The notes below the pieces were generated by a model. The model did not search any database and was not told where the DNA came from. It was given only the letters and a program-made list of their open reading frames with translations. Of a DNA stretch of 64,000 bases, positions 35,886 through 47,769 are shown one piece after another. The DNA comes from Nyssa sinensis (Eukaryota; Streptophyta; Magnoliopsida; Cornales; Nyssaceae): NCBI GenBank assembly GCA_008638375.1, contig CM018048.1, positions 51,593,675-51,657,674 of the forward strand. The letters are read 5' to 3'. Every line of letters begins with the position of its first letter. Position 1 is the first letter of the stretch. The translations under genes were made by a program, and so were the position numbers.

Positions 35886-37723
35886 GAAAAGTTTTAACTA
35901 ATCCAGGTTATTATAAAATAAAATTTTAACGATGTATATATGTATTTCTTATATGTTGTACGATTTTTTTGAGACTTTTGGTATTTTAGATTAGAACGTT
36001 AAATTTTATATTTCAAATCGTTAATAATTCATATTTTGGATCGTGCGATTTCAATTTATAATTTGCTAGCAGAAAAGCGAATTGTGGTAATTATGATTCA
36101 ATACCAAATTTTTTTTTTTTTTTATAATCGAATATCTAGACCAACTTATATATATCTCGACTAATTTCAAAGTCTTGAAGTTAATGACTGGACAAGTCTT
36201 TAATAGTTCGAAGCTTGGAACGTTTGATTCCGAAGTATCAATACCAGACTAGCTATTTTTCTTACTTTCTTCATCAATTATGTGTATGGTAAGTAGGGAA
36301 TGAATTAAAAAGAGAAGAAAAAAAACTAAAATATCTAAGGCTACATGTTAATTTCTGATTGATCGGGTCGTACAATAATTTTTTTACTAAGGTGATGATG
36401 ATCTGAGTGAATTCTTAGAGGTGTTTTTCAATAGGTATGTGGTTTCACGTGATGGTTTGGTTCGTCTTTTTAATGATATCGTGTAATGTGTGCTATGATT
36501 TATATTTTTTTAGTGAATTATAAACACATAGTATATTTTTATTAAAAAGGCACAAAAGACAAAGTGGTGTAGCAATCACATTAAATAATTTTTCGAGTTT
36601 CAGCCCATCTCAACTTACACATTAGTGATGTTCCCCTCCTGCTTTCACAGGATTTCCATGTGAAGTCTCCTTGAGTTTTAACCCAGAAAAAGGAAACTCC
36701 ATGAGTAGGGGGTGGGGTTGTGCAACCAATGGGCTGTCAAGTAGACGTACTTTTGGGGAATTGGGGAAAACCATAATAGTGACACATTCAAGAGCTTTGT
36801 TTGAAAGTTTTGGAAAAAAGAAAAGAAAACTTAAAATAGAAGATAAAAGAGAAGAAAATAAAAGAAAGTGTTAGTCTTCAACTTGTTGGAATATTTAGAA
36901 GAGAAATGAAGAGAAAAAATAATTATTTCTTGTTTGAATAGTTAGTAGGAGAAAAGAAAAGAAAGTATATAAATTATTTAACAATAAATCCATTTTATTA
37001 TAAAAATTTTAATTTTTAACACAAACATTTAAAAGTATATTTGATATTTTAAAAAACTCATTAAAAAAATTTATTTTCTCTTCAAATCTTTTCTTTTCTC
37101 TCATACTAAAACAATCAAACAAGATATTTGTTTATCTTTCTCTCCCAATCTTTTTATTTCTCTCAAAATCTCTTCATCCAAACGAAACATTAGGAAGAAG
37201 AGTTGGGGATTGTTTCAGATTTTGCCTTTCATGGGCCTATTCTACCAAATGTAAACTTCACTATTCAATCCAGATAAAAACCTTGTGCATGCATCATGAT
37301 GCCAAACATGCCCTGAGGTAGATATTTTGATCTCACTTTTGGTGCAACAAACATTTCAAAGAGGATAAGAGCATTTTCAAGAAGAAAATTGAAACTCATT
37401 ACTCATTTTCTAATTAAAATTTTAATTTCAGATTTGTTCACATGTAAAAATGCTCTTCTGAACTGAAGAACCTTCATCTAGAAACATTCATTACAGGTGG
37501 TACGCAAAAGGGAATTAGGAGAAAATGAGAATTGAGCCTATAGAAAAACCTGAGAGAAGAAAATGGAGAACCACAATCTGTCCCTTAAAATCTCAAAATT
37601 TCACCGAGGAAAAGAAAAAGAGAACAAAATATTCTTCTCTAGTCATTCTACTATGTCGTGCCTGCAACTAAATGATGAAAACAACCCTTTGTTGTTTCAA
37701 TAAATCTAACTCAAAAGGTCATT
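33994..37723. other. Transporter promoter side and intergenic DNA
   Basis: Next to the transporter start is a leader of moderate G+C, followed by TA repeats near 34215-34240 and a G/A-rich stretch at 34245-34280, a plausible promoter. Further on: AT-rich DNA, a long TA microsatellite at 35839-35879, and a region at about 36790-37193 whose two ends (GCTTTGTTTGAAAG and, inverted, ATGTTTCGTTTGGATG) are weak inverted repeats, suggesting another MITE. Two frames of 60-67 codons (35529, 36671) are not convincing genes. Confidence 0.5.
35839..35879. repeat. TA dinucleotide microsatellite
   Basis: About 20 TA units. Confidence 0.95.
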
Positions 37724-40700
37724 TTAGGATGAAAAGAGATCAAGCAACAGCTCGTTAATCAAAGAAGCAAGAACTTCAACCTCCAACTCCATAACCACTT
37801 CTTCTTTTTCATCATCTAACTTTCCCCACCTTCCTGCCTTCTCCATATCTCTAACATATGCTTGCCTGTTCCTTTGGACCTCCCACTCCAACAACTGAGT
37901 TAGAGTGGACTGCCCACTCATCCAATCTTTCCCTATATTTAACAGCTCATTGTTGAATTTCTCGCCGCCAGCTAATGCATCTGCTTCAGTAATTCTCTCT
38001 CTAAAGAAGTCTAGCAATAGAGTGTCTGCATTAAATTCAAGGCTATCTGCTTTCATTAGCTTGAGTAACTCTAGAGCATATTTTTCTGTTTCATTTTCTT
38101 CTTCATCTTCTTTGTCAAGCACGATGCTGCCCTGGATAGAAACTGAGCAAAGCTGTAGCTCAAGTGGCTCATCGCTGGACTCTGACAATGCGATCAGTTC
38201 TTCTAGGTCCACTGGTTCGAGTTGAGTGAGGCTCTCAAACCGTCTGATCTTCTGCATGTGCTTTTGTTTAATTCCTGTTGATCAAATGTTACATTTTCTG
38301 TCAGTAGGAGCTGGTGGTTGGATATTGATGGCATTTGCACATCTTATGTAAGAATTCAATGTCTCTCCTAAAAGCCAATAAAACTAAAGTGCCAAAATTC
38401 AACTTGATCAGAAATCTACTAACCATAATAAACGTTTGATTTCAATTTATTTGGCAACCATGAAAATGGGAAAGAAAAAGGAGTCCATCTTAAACATTAG
38501 AACTAATTCAATCAAATTGATTCCTGGTGCATATGTTCTGATCAATAAGTCTTCTTTGCTAATAGGTCCCAAATCATGTTTTCCTTCTTCTTACTTGGTA
38601 CCTATATCACGGGCTCATTAAAGGGTATCAAACCATTTAAAAAAACTGATTCACTTATTAGTGCTAATTATGAAAAACTATCCAGTTATGGGTGTCACCC
38701 TCCTAACAATCCTGCTACTTGTATACCCTGTTTTTTTTTTTGTAAGTTTTCATTGTGTGTGTATGTTAGGGAGAGAAAGAGAGAGCTGGACCTTCCAAGC
38801 GGGCAAGCCTAATTTGAAAAGGTGAGGAAACCTCCTCTTCATCATCAGATGGAAAATCCAGCACAGACACGGGACTGAATTGCTCCTTCTCCTCCTGGAT
38901 TGGCCACTGTTTCAGTTATGATTCAAGAAAGTAGGTTAGAGAAACCAAATTCAAGAGAAGAAACCGGAAAATAATAGAGAATTATTAAATATTAATTAAT
39001 TAATAATATATTCTATATTTGTACATATATATATATACAAAGTGTTTATTAAATTAAAGGGAAAAAATTATAATTCATAAATACTTTTAAATAATGTTTA
39101 TCAAATATCTAATTAACAAATCAATTTTGTCATAATCAATTAGTTTTATTTATAATTAATTACTTAGAATCTAAAACTTGCCAAATCATCCTTAAGAAAA
39201 GTAAATTTCAGGATCAGTTTTCACCTGTCAAAGTCAACCCAATACCTGACAATAATATGACATCTGTCTAACCAATTCAGTAGTATTTCAAATCCTAGCT
39301 AAGTGTCTACAATAATTTAAAAACAAGCAACATATAATTAATCAATACCCATTGAAGAAAAAAGTGGCAAATAATAAATAATTGTAGCGGTTACAATAAA
39401 CCCTCCAGGAACAGTCACACATTTTCAGACCATGACTTGTCATACAGGCTCCTTTGTGACAGAAGAGAAAAAAAGGTTCAAGAGAAAAAGGGCTTTTTAG
39501 TAATAACAGAAAACAGAAAAAAGTTTAAGGGAAAAAAAGGGAGTGAATTCGGTTGTATTTAGATAGTGATTCAGATATAATTTTTTAAAAAATATTTTTA
39601 AAAATTTTATAATTAATTTTTTAAAAAATTATAAAAATATATTTGAATATGATAATTTAAATCTTAAAAAATTAAAAAATAACTTATCAAACATATATCT
39701 CATATTTTAAAATTAAAAATATCTTTTCAAAAAAATATAATCAAACGCAAATATCATGTACTATGAAACTAAAAACGCCTGCGAGTTTCGGCGCCGTGGA
39801 TCCCGCAAAATTGACTACACATAGCGGAATGGTTGGCATTGGGATGCTCGACGTTATTTTAATAACGTGGTCCACACCACACGCAGCATGCAGCTGTATT
39901 TTTCTAGTTCCTTCCCTTCCCCCCGTTAAAACCAAAAATTTTAAAATCTCAAATATGTCCTTTGCTACTCCGGTTGATAAGGCAAAACATTTATTTTAAT
40001 AAATGAATGAAATCAACACAATTTTAAAACAAAAATATTATGTGTCAAAATAAAAAATATGTATATTAATAAAAAAAACTTAAACAATATTATTATTTTT
40101 ATAAAAATATAACTATATTAAATAGATTTAAATTTTTAATATTAAACTAAAAATATTATTACAAATATTAAATATATAATAAAAAAATTATTTATCATTT
40201 TATTTTAAATAATTAAAATGAGACGTAGTAAGTTATTTTCATCTTAGACTGGTCCGGTTGAAGGACAGAATATGACAAATTTCCATTACAATTGAGCTAA
40301 ATTGTGATTTTGGTTCAATTACATTTTTGTTATTTTGTTTAGATGAGCGGTAGAAATATATGTTTTAAAAAAAATTATTTATTAATATTTTTTTAAAATG
40401 TCCATTTAAATTCTAAAAATATCTAAACAATTATTTTAAGAAGTTTAAACAAAAATTCATTAATTTTAAAAACATATTTAAAACATGAAAATAAAAAAAT
40501 TATAGAATCGTACATTCAAACACAGTCGATCTTTTCTCCGAACCTGGCTCTCAAATCATGTACTGTTGGACATGTATGAGCTATAAACAATGGAGATCGA
40601 ATCTTGAATTATAAAGCGTTGCGAAATATTAAATAAAAATTCTAACCTTTATGTTTTCTTCGCAGTGGTTAGTGGTGGTTGTTCCTTCCATGGAATCATC

Positions 40701-41396
40701 ACCGACTTCTGCGCCTGCTCTCTCGCTGACCACATTCTCTGGTAAACGCCTTTTACTCTCTGCGACGTCGTTCTCACATGAATTCTGAGAATTACCGCCG
40801 GAGCACGGTAAATAATCCGAAGTAAAATCACTTTCTGTCCAGCTGTTACAGTTACTGTTGCTATTGCTTGTTGAGCTGTTTGAGTTGGTGGTGGCGGATT
40901 GGGCGGCGATGGAGGGAGTGAAATCCGATGATGGCTCTTTCTCTTCGAGGAAATCGCGGAACGATTTCAACCGTTCGGTATCTTTGTGATCAGTTTTCTT
41001 CCAGAAGCTTCGCCTCAAGAGTTTCCTAGAGAAACTCCTTGGTAAAATCGTTTTCTTAGGTTTGTTCTGTTTCGAAGATGAGGGAGACTTGACGGAGGAG
41101 AAAGGGAGGAGCTTGACGGCGTTGATCAGGGCGTCTGACGCTCGCTGCAACGCCGAAATGGTCATGGACGAGGCTTTTGATTTGCTTTTGAGAAGTCGTT
41201 TGCTGCGGTTTAAGTCTCTCGTTTTAAGATCGATTTCAAGAAGTAATCGAACGGTTGTGCAGCATTGTCTCCGTGGATAGGATCGAAAGCTATTGGATGA
41301 ACACGAACTTAGATCGTCCAACAGATAATCTTTCAGCATCAGAGGCTTCGGCAATGGCTTCTTCAGCTTAGAATCAGACGAATTCACGGAAGCCAT
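37724..41396 (-). CDS. Plant-specific protein with DUF4378-like C-terminus (TRM-related?)
   Basis: Three exons in transcription order: 41396-40647, 38906-38792 and 38274-37724, joining in frame to 471 aa. The N-terminus has the basic motif LKDYLLDDLSSCSSNSFRSY and PRRQCCTTVRLLLEIDL, common to a small family of plant proteins. A lysine/arginine-rich stretch (RSFSRKLLRRSFWKK) and a Ser/Asn-rich low-complexity region follow (around residues 165-190). Exon 2 encodes an acidic patch and SPFQIRLARLEG. The end (residues 429-471) contains EKAGRWGKLDDEKEEVVMEL and LINELLLDL, similar to the DUF4378 signature found in TRM/LONGIFOLIA proteins. The function is unknown; TRM proteins act with TONNEAU1 on cortical microtubules, but membership here is only suggested. 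The ATG at 41396 is the first in the frame. Intron 1 (1.7 kb) holds an AT-rich inverted-repeat region near 39.54-39.75 kb. Confidence 0.75.
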
Positions 41397-41760
41397 CGAT
41401 CCAAAGCTCAAACTTTGAATTCAATGGAAAAAAAAAAAACTAATTGAGAAAAAACACAGTGAAAATAGGCTCAAGTATGGTATGGAGATTCGGACCAACG
41501 TAGAGGAAAAGGAAGAGCAATAAAGATAGATTGCAGAGAATGCAGAGACAAATACGCCAAAAAGCTGATGAATACAGACAGAGAAAGCATTTAAGTTAAA
41601 ATGCTGGAGACACATGTAAAAGGCAGAAACAAAGCTTCCATTTACCTCCTGAGAGAGTTCAAAGCCCTCACAGAAAGCTATAGCTAGCAGGCTGCAGCTT
41701 TACTGATGGGGAGTGAGTAGAGAGAGAGAGAGAGAAAGTGAGGGAATTTAAAGTGGAGGG
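41397..41760 (-). promoter_or_regulatory. 5' leader of the DUF4378-like gene, probably with an intron
   Basis: Reading on the - strand, CTCTCTCAGGAG is followed by GTAAAT near 41645, a possible donor. A T-rich tract ending in AG lies about 20 bases upstream of the start codon near 41415, a possible acceptor. The presumed transcript start area (41700-41760) is CT-rich, with TTTAAAT behind it. These borders are inferred from motifs only. Confidence 0.35.
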
Positions 41761-42255
41761 GCCGTGGTGGAGGTGAAAGAGAGAGGTAGCTTCGGGAGGG
41801 TGAAGATCTCAAGGTAAAGAAAAAAAGATTAAGAAGAAGCATTGGCCATGGAGAAGAGCAGAAAGGTAGAAGCTTGGATGCTTCTTCAAATGTTTTTTGA
41901 ATCTCAATTTTGGTTAATTTGATTTTAATTTAATTTAATTAAATTGCAAATCTGGGCTGTTAGACTGCATAGTGACCAGTAGTTGAAGGACAGGTGTGCA
42001 CGTGCGGTTAGCAAAAGGCTTTGAATGCTGATTTAAAGCGTTTTCATCTCAATCTTGGGATTGGATTGGTGATAGGTTATTTTCCATAATGGGATGATAA
42101 TATAAGAGTCAAAACTTTCCAATAGCGGATTGAAAACAAAGGTAACTTTCAGAACACAATGAAAAAGATAATAATGGAAGAAATAGTTTGAAAACGAGAG
42201 GGTTTCTGATTTAAGTTTGTTTGGAGGAAAGCAGGCAAATTTTGAATTTTCTGTT

Positions 42256-44396
42256 AAGTCTGCAGCATATGTATGGCTTTTCCTGTCGGGAGATTTATCA
42301 AATTCAAATATTTCTTCTCAAAATTGAATTTGATAATAAATTTACTTGAATTTTGTTACTTTATGAATGGGAGTGAAAAATGTTCTTCTTCTCAAATATA
42401 TAATTTTGGTAATGCATTAAGAGTAATAATATACTTTTTAGATTTTTATTAATGATGTTACATTTCTAAAAAATTTATCACAAATAACGTGTAATTAATG
42501 TTGCACAACTCTATTAATTATATAATTGAAAATATTGTTAATAATACAGTGACACATTAATGTCACATAATTTGAGATAGAAATTTAAAATATAATTTAA
42601 TGCGTTATTAATATTATAGTGTCCCGTATTTAAGATATAAAACTTGAGATAAATATTTAGAAAGTACAATATTATTTTTTTTGAAAATTCAATAACTATC
42701 CAAAAATGATTCAACAACTATACAAAGTCTCAAAAATAAAAGTCATGATTGGGAGGAAAAATAAACGACATCCTCTAGTGGAGAGAGTAGGAGTATAACC
42801 CATGATTTTTTTTTTCGGGTTACCAACTTTAAATCAATATATTTTATACTTTTTTAAATTTTAGAAAATGTTTTATTTATTTCAAATTAACTAATAAATG
42901 CTTGCTTTGACAAACAAATAGATGATGACCATTTATGCAACAATCATATGGGATTAATTTCACATAATTGCTTTCCTACAAGTATAAGCAATTGGTGAGG
43001 TAAGTGATTATGAGGACTTGTTTTCTCTGCAGTTATTTTCTTGTAATTTTACCCGAAAGTCATTAAGGCTTTTAATTTGAATTGATTTTCTCTTTGTATA
43101 TCAATTGGAAGGCACAGCCTATTTAATACTCCAATTTTTGAGTTTATTTATTTTTTAAATATACTCAAAATATGAGTTTAATATCACAAATTTATCTACA
43201 AAATATTGTAAAATTTTCATATTATCGTTTTTTATCAACTCTAATGTGTGTAACAATTAATGCAAATAATTGTTAGTTTTAAAAATTTATACTTGATCAA
43301 TAAATGTTTATATTTTTTTTAAAAAAAATGTTATGTATTCTCAATTTATGTTTTTAATGTGATGTGTTAAGATATAATAATTTTGAATTTTACAGAATGC
43401 CATTTTTAAAGTTATTGTATCCTGAGAAATCATATTAGAGATATAAATTAAGAACACTAAACACAACTCTTTAAAAAATTTAAAAATTAGTTGTGATTTT
43501 AAGGAAAATAATGTTATGCATAACACATTTTCCACTCCAATTTCTCACTATAAGAGAATAAAATTAAGTAAAAAATGTGTTATGTAGAACATCATTTCTT
43601 TTATGAAATTATGGGAAAAATATGTATATATATATATATATATATTTTTAAAAAAGGAATCATAGAGAGATTTCTCTCCACATTTGTTGAAGGGAGTCAA
43701 AGCTCGGCTCGTGATTGATTTGGTTAGAGACTCATGAAATTAGTTCGCAAGATAAACAAGTCAAACTTAAACATATTTAATAGCTTGTTAATTTGTTGAA
43801 CTCGGTTCGAGTTCGGTTTGTTAAAATAAAAGTAATTTAATATTATATAAAAAATCAAGTTACTCAAATTTTTTGTCAATCATCTTGATTGGCGACTCGT
43901 TCAAAATTGATTCAAATAAATTACTCAAAATTAAAAATAAGTCTTCTATGGTCCTTTTCTTGTGATTCTTCATCTATGGTTGTAAGTATTATAGGCAACC
44001 AAAGGTTATGGTGATGTTAAATGGGGGAGTTCTTTTCAAACACTTATTCAGCCAACCCAAGAATTTTTAGAATACCTTATCAGCAATCCTGAGAATTTTG
44101 TTGTGGATTCATACTATTTGCAATTCAGAGCTAAAATAGATCATGCTATGAGAAAAAAAAATAGTAAATTTATTCATTCAAAACCCAAAAAACTGAGACC
44201 AAGAAATCATACCTATCATCCATAATAATTTTTGATCACTTTAATATTTTCTTTAAATATCACTTTAATCCCAGAAAATTCATTCAAAACCTAGAAAATT
44301 CAAACCCAATTTAAAAAAAATTGTAAAGTTCATTCATTCAAAACCAAGAAAATTCTTGATTACTTTGTGGGTGTTTATATATAATCGTAAATGTGC

Positions 44397-44444
<48 letters not shown>

Positions 44445-46680
44445 GTAGCATGATCTCCAGTGACTAAATCATCAATAAAAAGTGGAATAAAATCAATAGA
44501 TTTCATCAAAACCCTTTTTGATCTACAAAGGATCCATAAACAATAAAAACAACAATGAGTAACAAAACAGCCGATTCAGACCAAACGCAAGTTAGGAGCA
44601 AAGAGATAACACTTGTGTCTCTGAATACGCGTCTTTTATTAGATTTAGAGAAATCTAGGTTTCATAGTGTGAAATCAACTAATCAAGTAATCAATAACGG
44701 TGAGAGTGAGAGAAAAAAAAAAGAGTTAGGTACTCAGAGTGAGAGAAGAGAACGACGAGAGAGAGGTGAGAATGAGAGGGAAAAGGCTTCGGCGAGATCG
44801 AAGTGTTTAAAAACCCTTTCTTGCAAAATATCAGTTATATGACAACCTCCTCTCAACCCATATTCAACCCGTTTACAACCGGTGTAAATCCGTTAATTTA
44901 ACGGTTTCGTTATCATCCGACCCGTCTCTAAAATAACTCATCCGAACTCGCAAATGCTTAAGGCGGGTTTGAAGGTTCGGATATTATTTGACACTTTTAA
45001 TTTAATTATTAAAATAATTGAAATAAGATTATTTAATATTTTTATAATTGATCATAATATTTTTCTTTTTCGTTAAAGATTGTTATTATCAGTTGTAAAA
45101 TTTAAAAATTTATAATCTAATTGACACGTATAATTTACACACGTTATATTGATGCATGAACTACACGTGTTAATTAAATTATTAATTTTCAAATTTCGTG
45201 ACTGATCGTTGTACTTGTCTTTTTTGTTAAGTAAAAATACTGCTTTTAAGCATAAGGACAGGTCAGTGCCTATTCCATGTAAGCCTCTATGTCAATAAGA
45301 GTAGAAGTTCAGTATGACCATAACATACATCTCGTTGTATAACTAATATCAGAAATGTTACAAGCAAAATTTTATAGAAAGACCTTAATTTTTGGGAGAC
45401 CAGTAGTGTTCCAGATCCAATTCCAATAAGAAGAAAAGATGTTATTGTGCTGAATCATCAATGGCGAATTTAGGTGAACCATGTCTACAAGGAGGTTGCT
45501 CATGCGCTGATTGCATCATCTGACATTGCGAATGATTTGGGTCTACAAGTACAGGCTTGTCTTTGCGTATGGATGCTGGTTGCAAAAACTCTTTCTTTTT
45601 TTCTCTTCTCCTCTGTAGTAGAACATTTTTTTTTTCTCATCCACTGCCTCTGATGAAGAAAATCCGTCCCCAATCGCCACTAATCTCTGTTTCTCTCTCC
45701 ACTTATTATGACTCTTGTGTAGTTACAAATAGCATGTTTAGTGTAAATTACAAATAATTTGTTAACGATGAAAGGTATTTTTATTCATGGTTTTAGGTTA
45801 ATACAAACCACAAATATATAGGCTTTACACCCTCTAATTACATCTCATTTACAGCTCTACATTCCTAAAATAGGAGGGAGCTAACATAGAAAAGAATTCC
45901 AATTACAAGGATTTGTAGCTAATATCTCGGTGATTCAACATAATTTTCATTTTCAATATTTATTCGGTTTAGTGATATTAATTTATAAATTAAGTTTTGA
46001 TTTTGGAACTATCCTGCTTGGAAAACAAGAAAAATCTTGAGATGGAGGAGGTTTGTGCAACTGATGAAACCGTGATTGTCGTTGGTAACGATCAGAAACA
46101 AGGAAGGGAGAGCTAGTTCAATCGTGAAGTTTAGAAACTCGCAATCTGATTGACGCGTACAATTGTGAATTACTCGTGCCAATCAAATTGGAGTTTCAAA
46201 ACTTCGCGATCGTAATACTCCTAAAGCACGGATAGATTCTTTTTTATATTTAATTTCAAGGGACAGATTTGTTCTTTCATGTTTTATGATTTAATTCGTC
46301 GAGCTTAGAAATGATAACGGGACGTGTTTGGGAAAGAGTGACATTTTTCTCAACCTCAATTCCGTTTATATTCCCCGCTTCCGCTTCCGCTCCCACTCCC
46401 GCTCCCGACTCCGTCCTGTCCCATCCCATTTAAAAGTTTACCTCGACTCCATTTTTATTTTCCGACTTCTCTCTGTCCCAAACTTCGAATCTCGATATAT
46501 ATTTTTTAAGTAAGTTAAAAATTTTATTTTAATAAGTAAAATAAATTTTTATTGTCAAAATAATTATTATAAGAAAAAAACATGTGTGAGATATGAAAAA
46601 TCTTAAAATTAATTTTATAAAATACTACTTATTGTTAAATATTATACACATAAAAATAAATAAAAAATTAATATATAAAC
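42256..46680 (+). repeat. Copy A of a ~4.4-kb direct tandem duplication
   Basis: Homology to copy B starts at AAGTCTGCAGCATATG (42256 versus 46706) and ends at ATTAATATATAAA (46679 versus 50182), with a 25-base spacer between copies. Shared landmarks in the same order: GTAATGCATTAAGAGTAAT, a TA/CA microsatellite (about 44397 versus 47720), ATGAGTAACAAAACAGCC (44555 versus 47881), ATGGCGAATTTAGGTGAACC, and a block of TCCCGCTTCC-like repeats. Copy A alone carries about 42709-44025 and a solo LTR at 45760. Two frames of 95 and 66 codons occur (44555-44842 and 45557-45757). Their copy B counterparts are interrupted or shifted, so they are probably not protein genes. Confidence 0.9.
45760..45940 (-). 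mobile_element. Solo LTR, 181 bp, with 5-bp target duplication
   Basis: Bounded by TG...CA (TGTTAACG at the left; the right end is TGTTGAATC on the - strand) and flanked by the direct repeat TAATT (45755-45759 and 45941-45945). Copy B of the surrounding duplication has the empty site with a single TAATT near 49506. On the - strand it contains CCTATATATTTGTGG and AATAAAAATACC, plausible promoter and polyadenylation signals. This fits a short LTR of a copia-like or TRIM element left by LTR-LTR recombination. Confidence 0.85.
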
Positions 46681-46705
46681 AAAATGAGATAACGGTCTCA
46701 ACATC

Positions 46706-47720
46706 AAGTCTGCAGCATATGTATGGCTTTCCTGTCGGGAGATTTATCAAATTCAAATATTTCTTCTCAAAATTGAATTTATCATAAACCAAAGGAGACT
46801 CACTACTGATTTTATTATTATTATTTTTTAAAATAAAATTATACATAAATATTTTTTTTTACTATACTACTCAAGATAATAAGACTCATTATAATAAATT
46901 TACTTGAATTTTGTTACTTTATGTATCGGAATGAAAAATACTATCCTTCCCAAATGTGTAATTTCGGTAATGCATTAAGAGTAATGATATACTTTTTAAA
47001 TTTTCATTAATATCAAAAATTTATCACAAATGACGTATAATTAATGTTGCATAATTTTATTAATTATATGATTTAAAGTATTGTTAATAATACGTGACAC
47101 ATTAATGTCACATAATTTGAGATGGAAATTTAAAATATAATTTAATGCGTTATTAATATTATAGTGTCCCGTATTTCGGATATAAAACTTGAGATAAATA
47201 TTTAGAAAGTACAATATTATTTTTTTTGAAAATTCAATAACTATCGATTTTGATTAATAAAGTGATATGGATTGCACTTATTCAGCCAATGGTGGATTTC
47301 TGTTACTATTTTGATTAATTCAATATTTAGAAATTTAAAATAAATGGTGGAGTTCTTTTCAAACACTTATTCAGCCAACCCAATAATTTTTAGAACACCT
47401 GATCAGCAATCCTGAGAATTTTGTTGTGGACTCATACTTGTTGCAATTCAGTGCTAAAATAGATCATGCTATGAGAAAAAAAAAATAGTAAATTTATTCA
47501 TTCAAAACCCAAAAAACTGAGACCAAGAAATCATACCTATCATCCATAATAATTTTTGATCACTTTAATATTTTCTTTAAATATCACTTTAATCCCAGAA
47601 AATTCATTCAAAACCTAGAAAATTCAAACCCAATTTAAAAAAATTGTAAAGTTCATTCATTCAAAACCTAGAAAATTCTCGATTACTTTTGTGGGTGTTT
47701 ATATACAATCGTAAATGTGC

Positions 47721-47769
<49 letters not shown>

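Noticed and set aside
44555..44842. 95-codon frame in duplication copy A as a gene
   Set aside because: The copy B counterpart is broken by indels and a MITE, and the peptide is low-complexity Arg/Glu repeat text.
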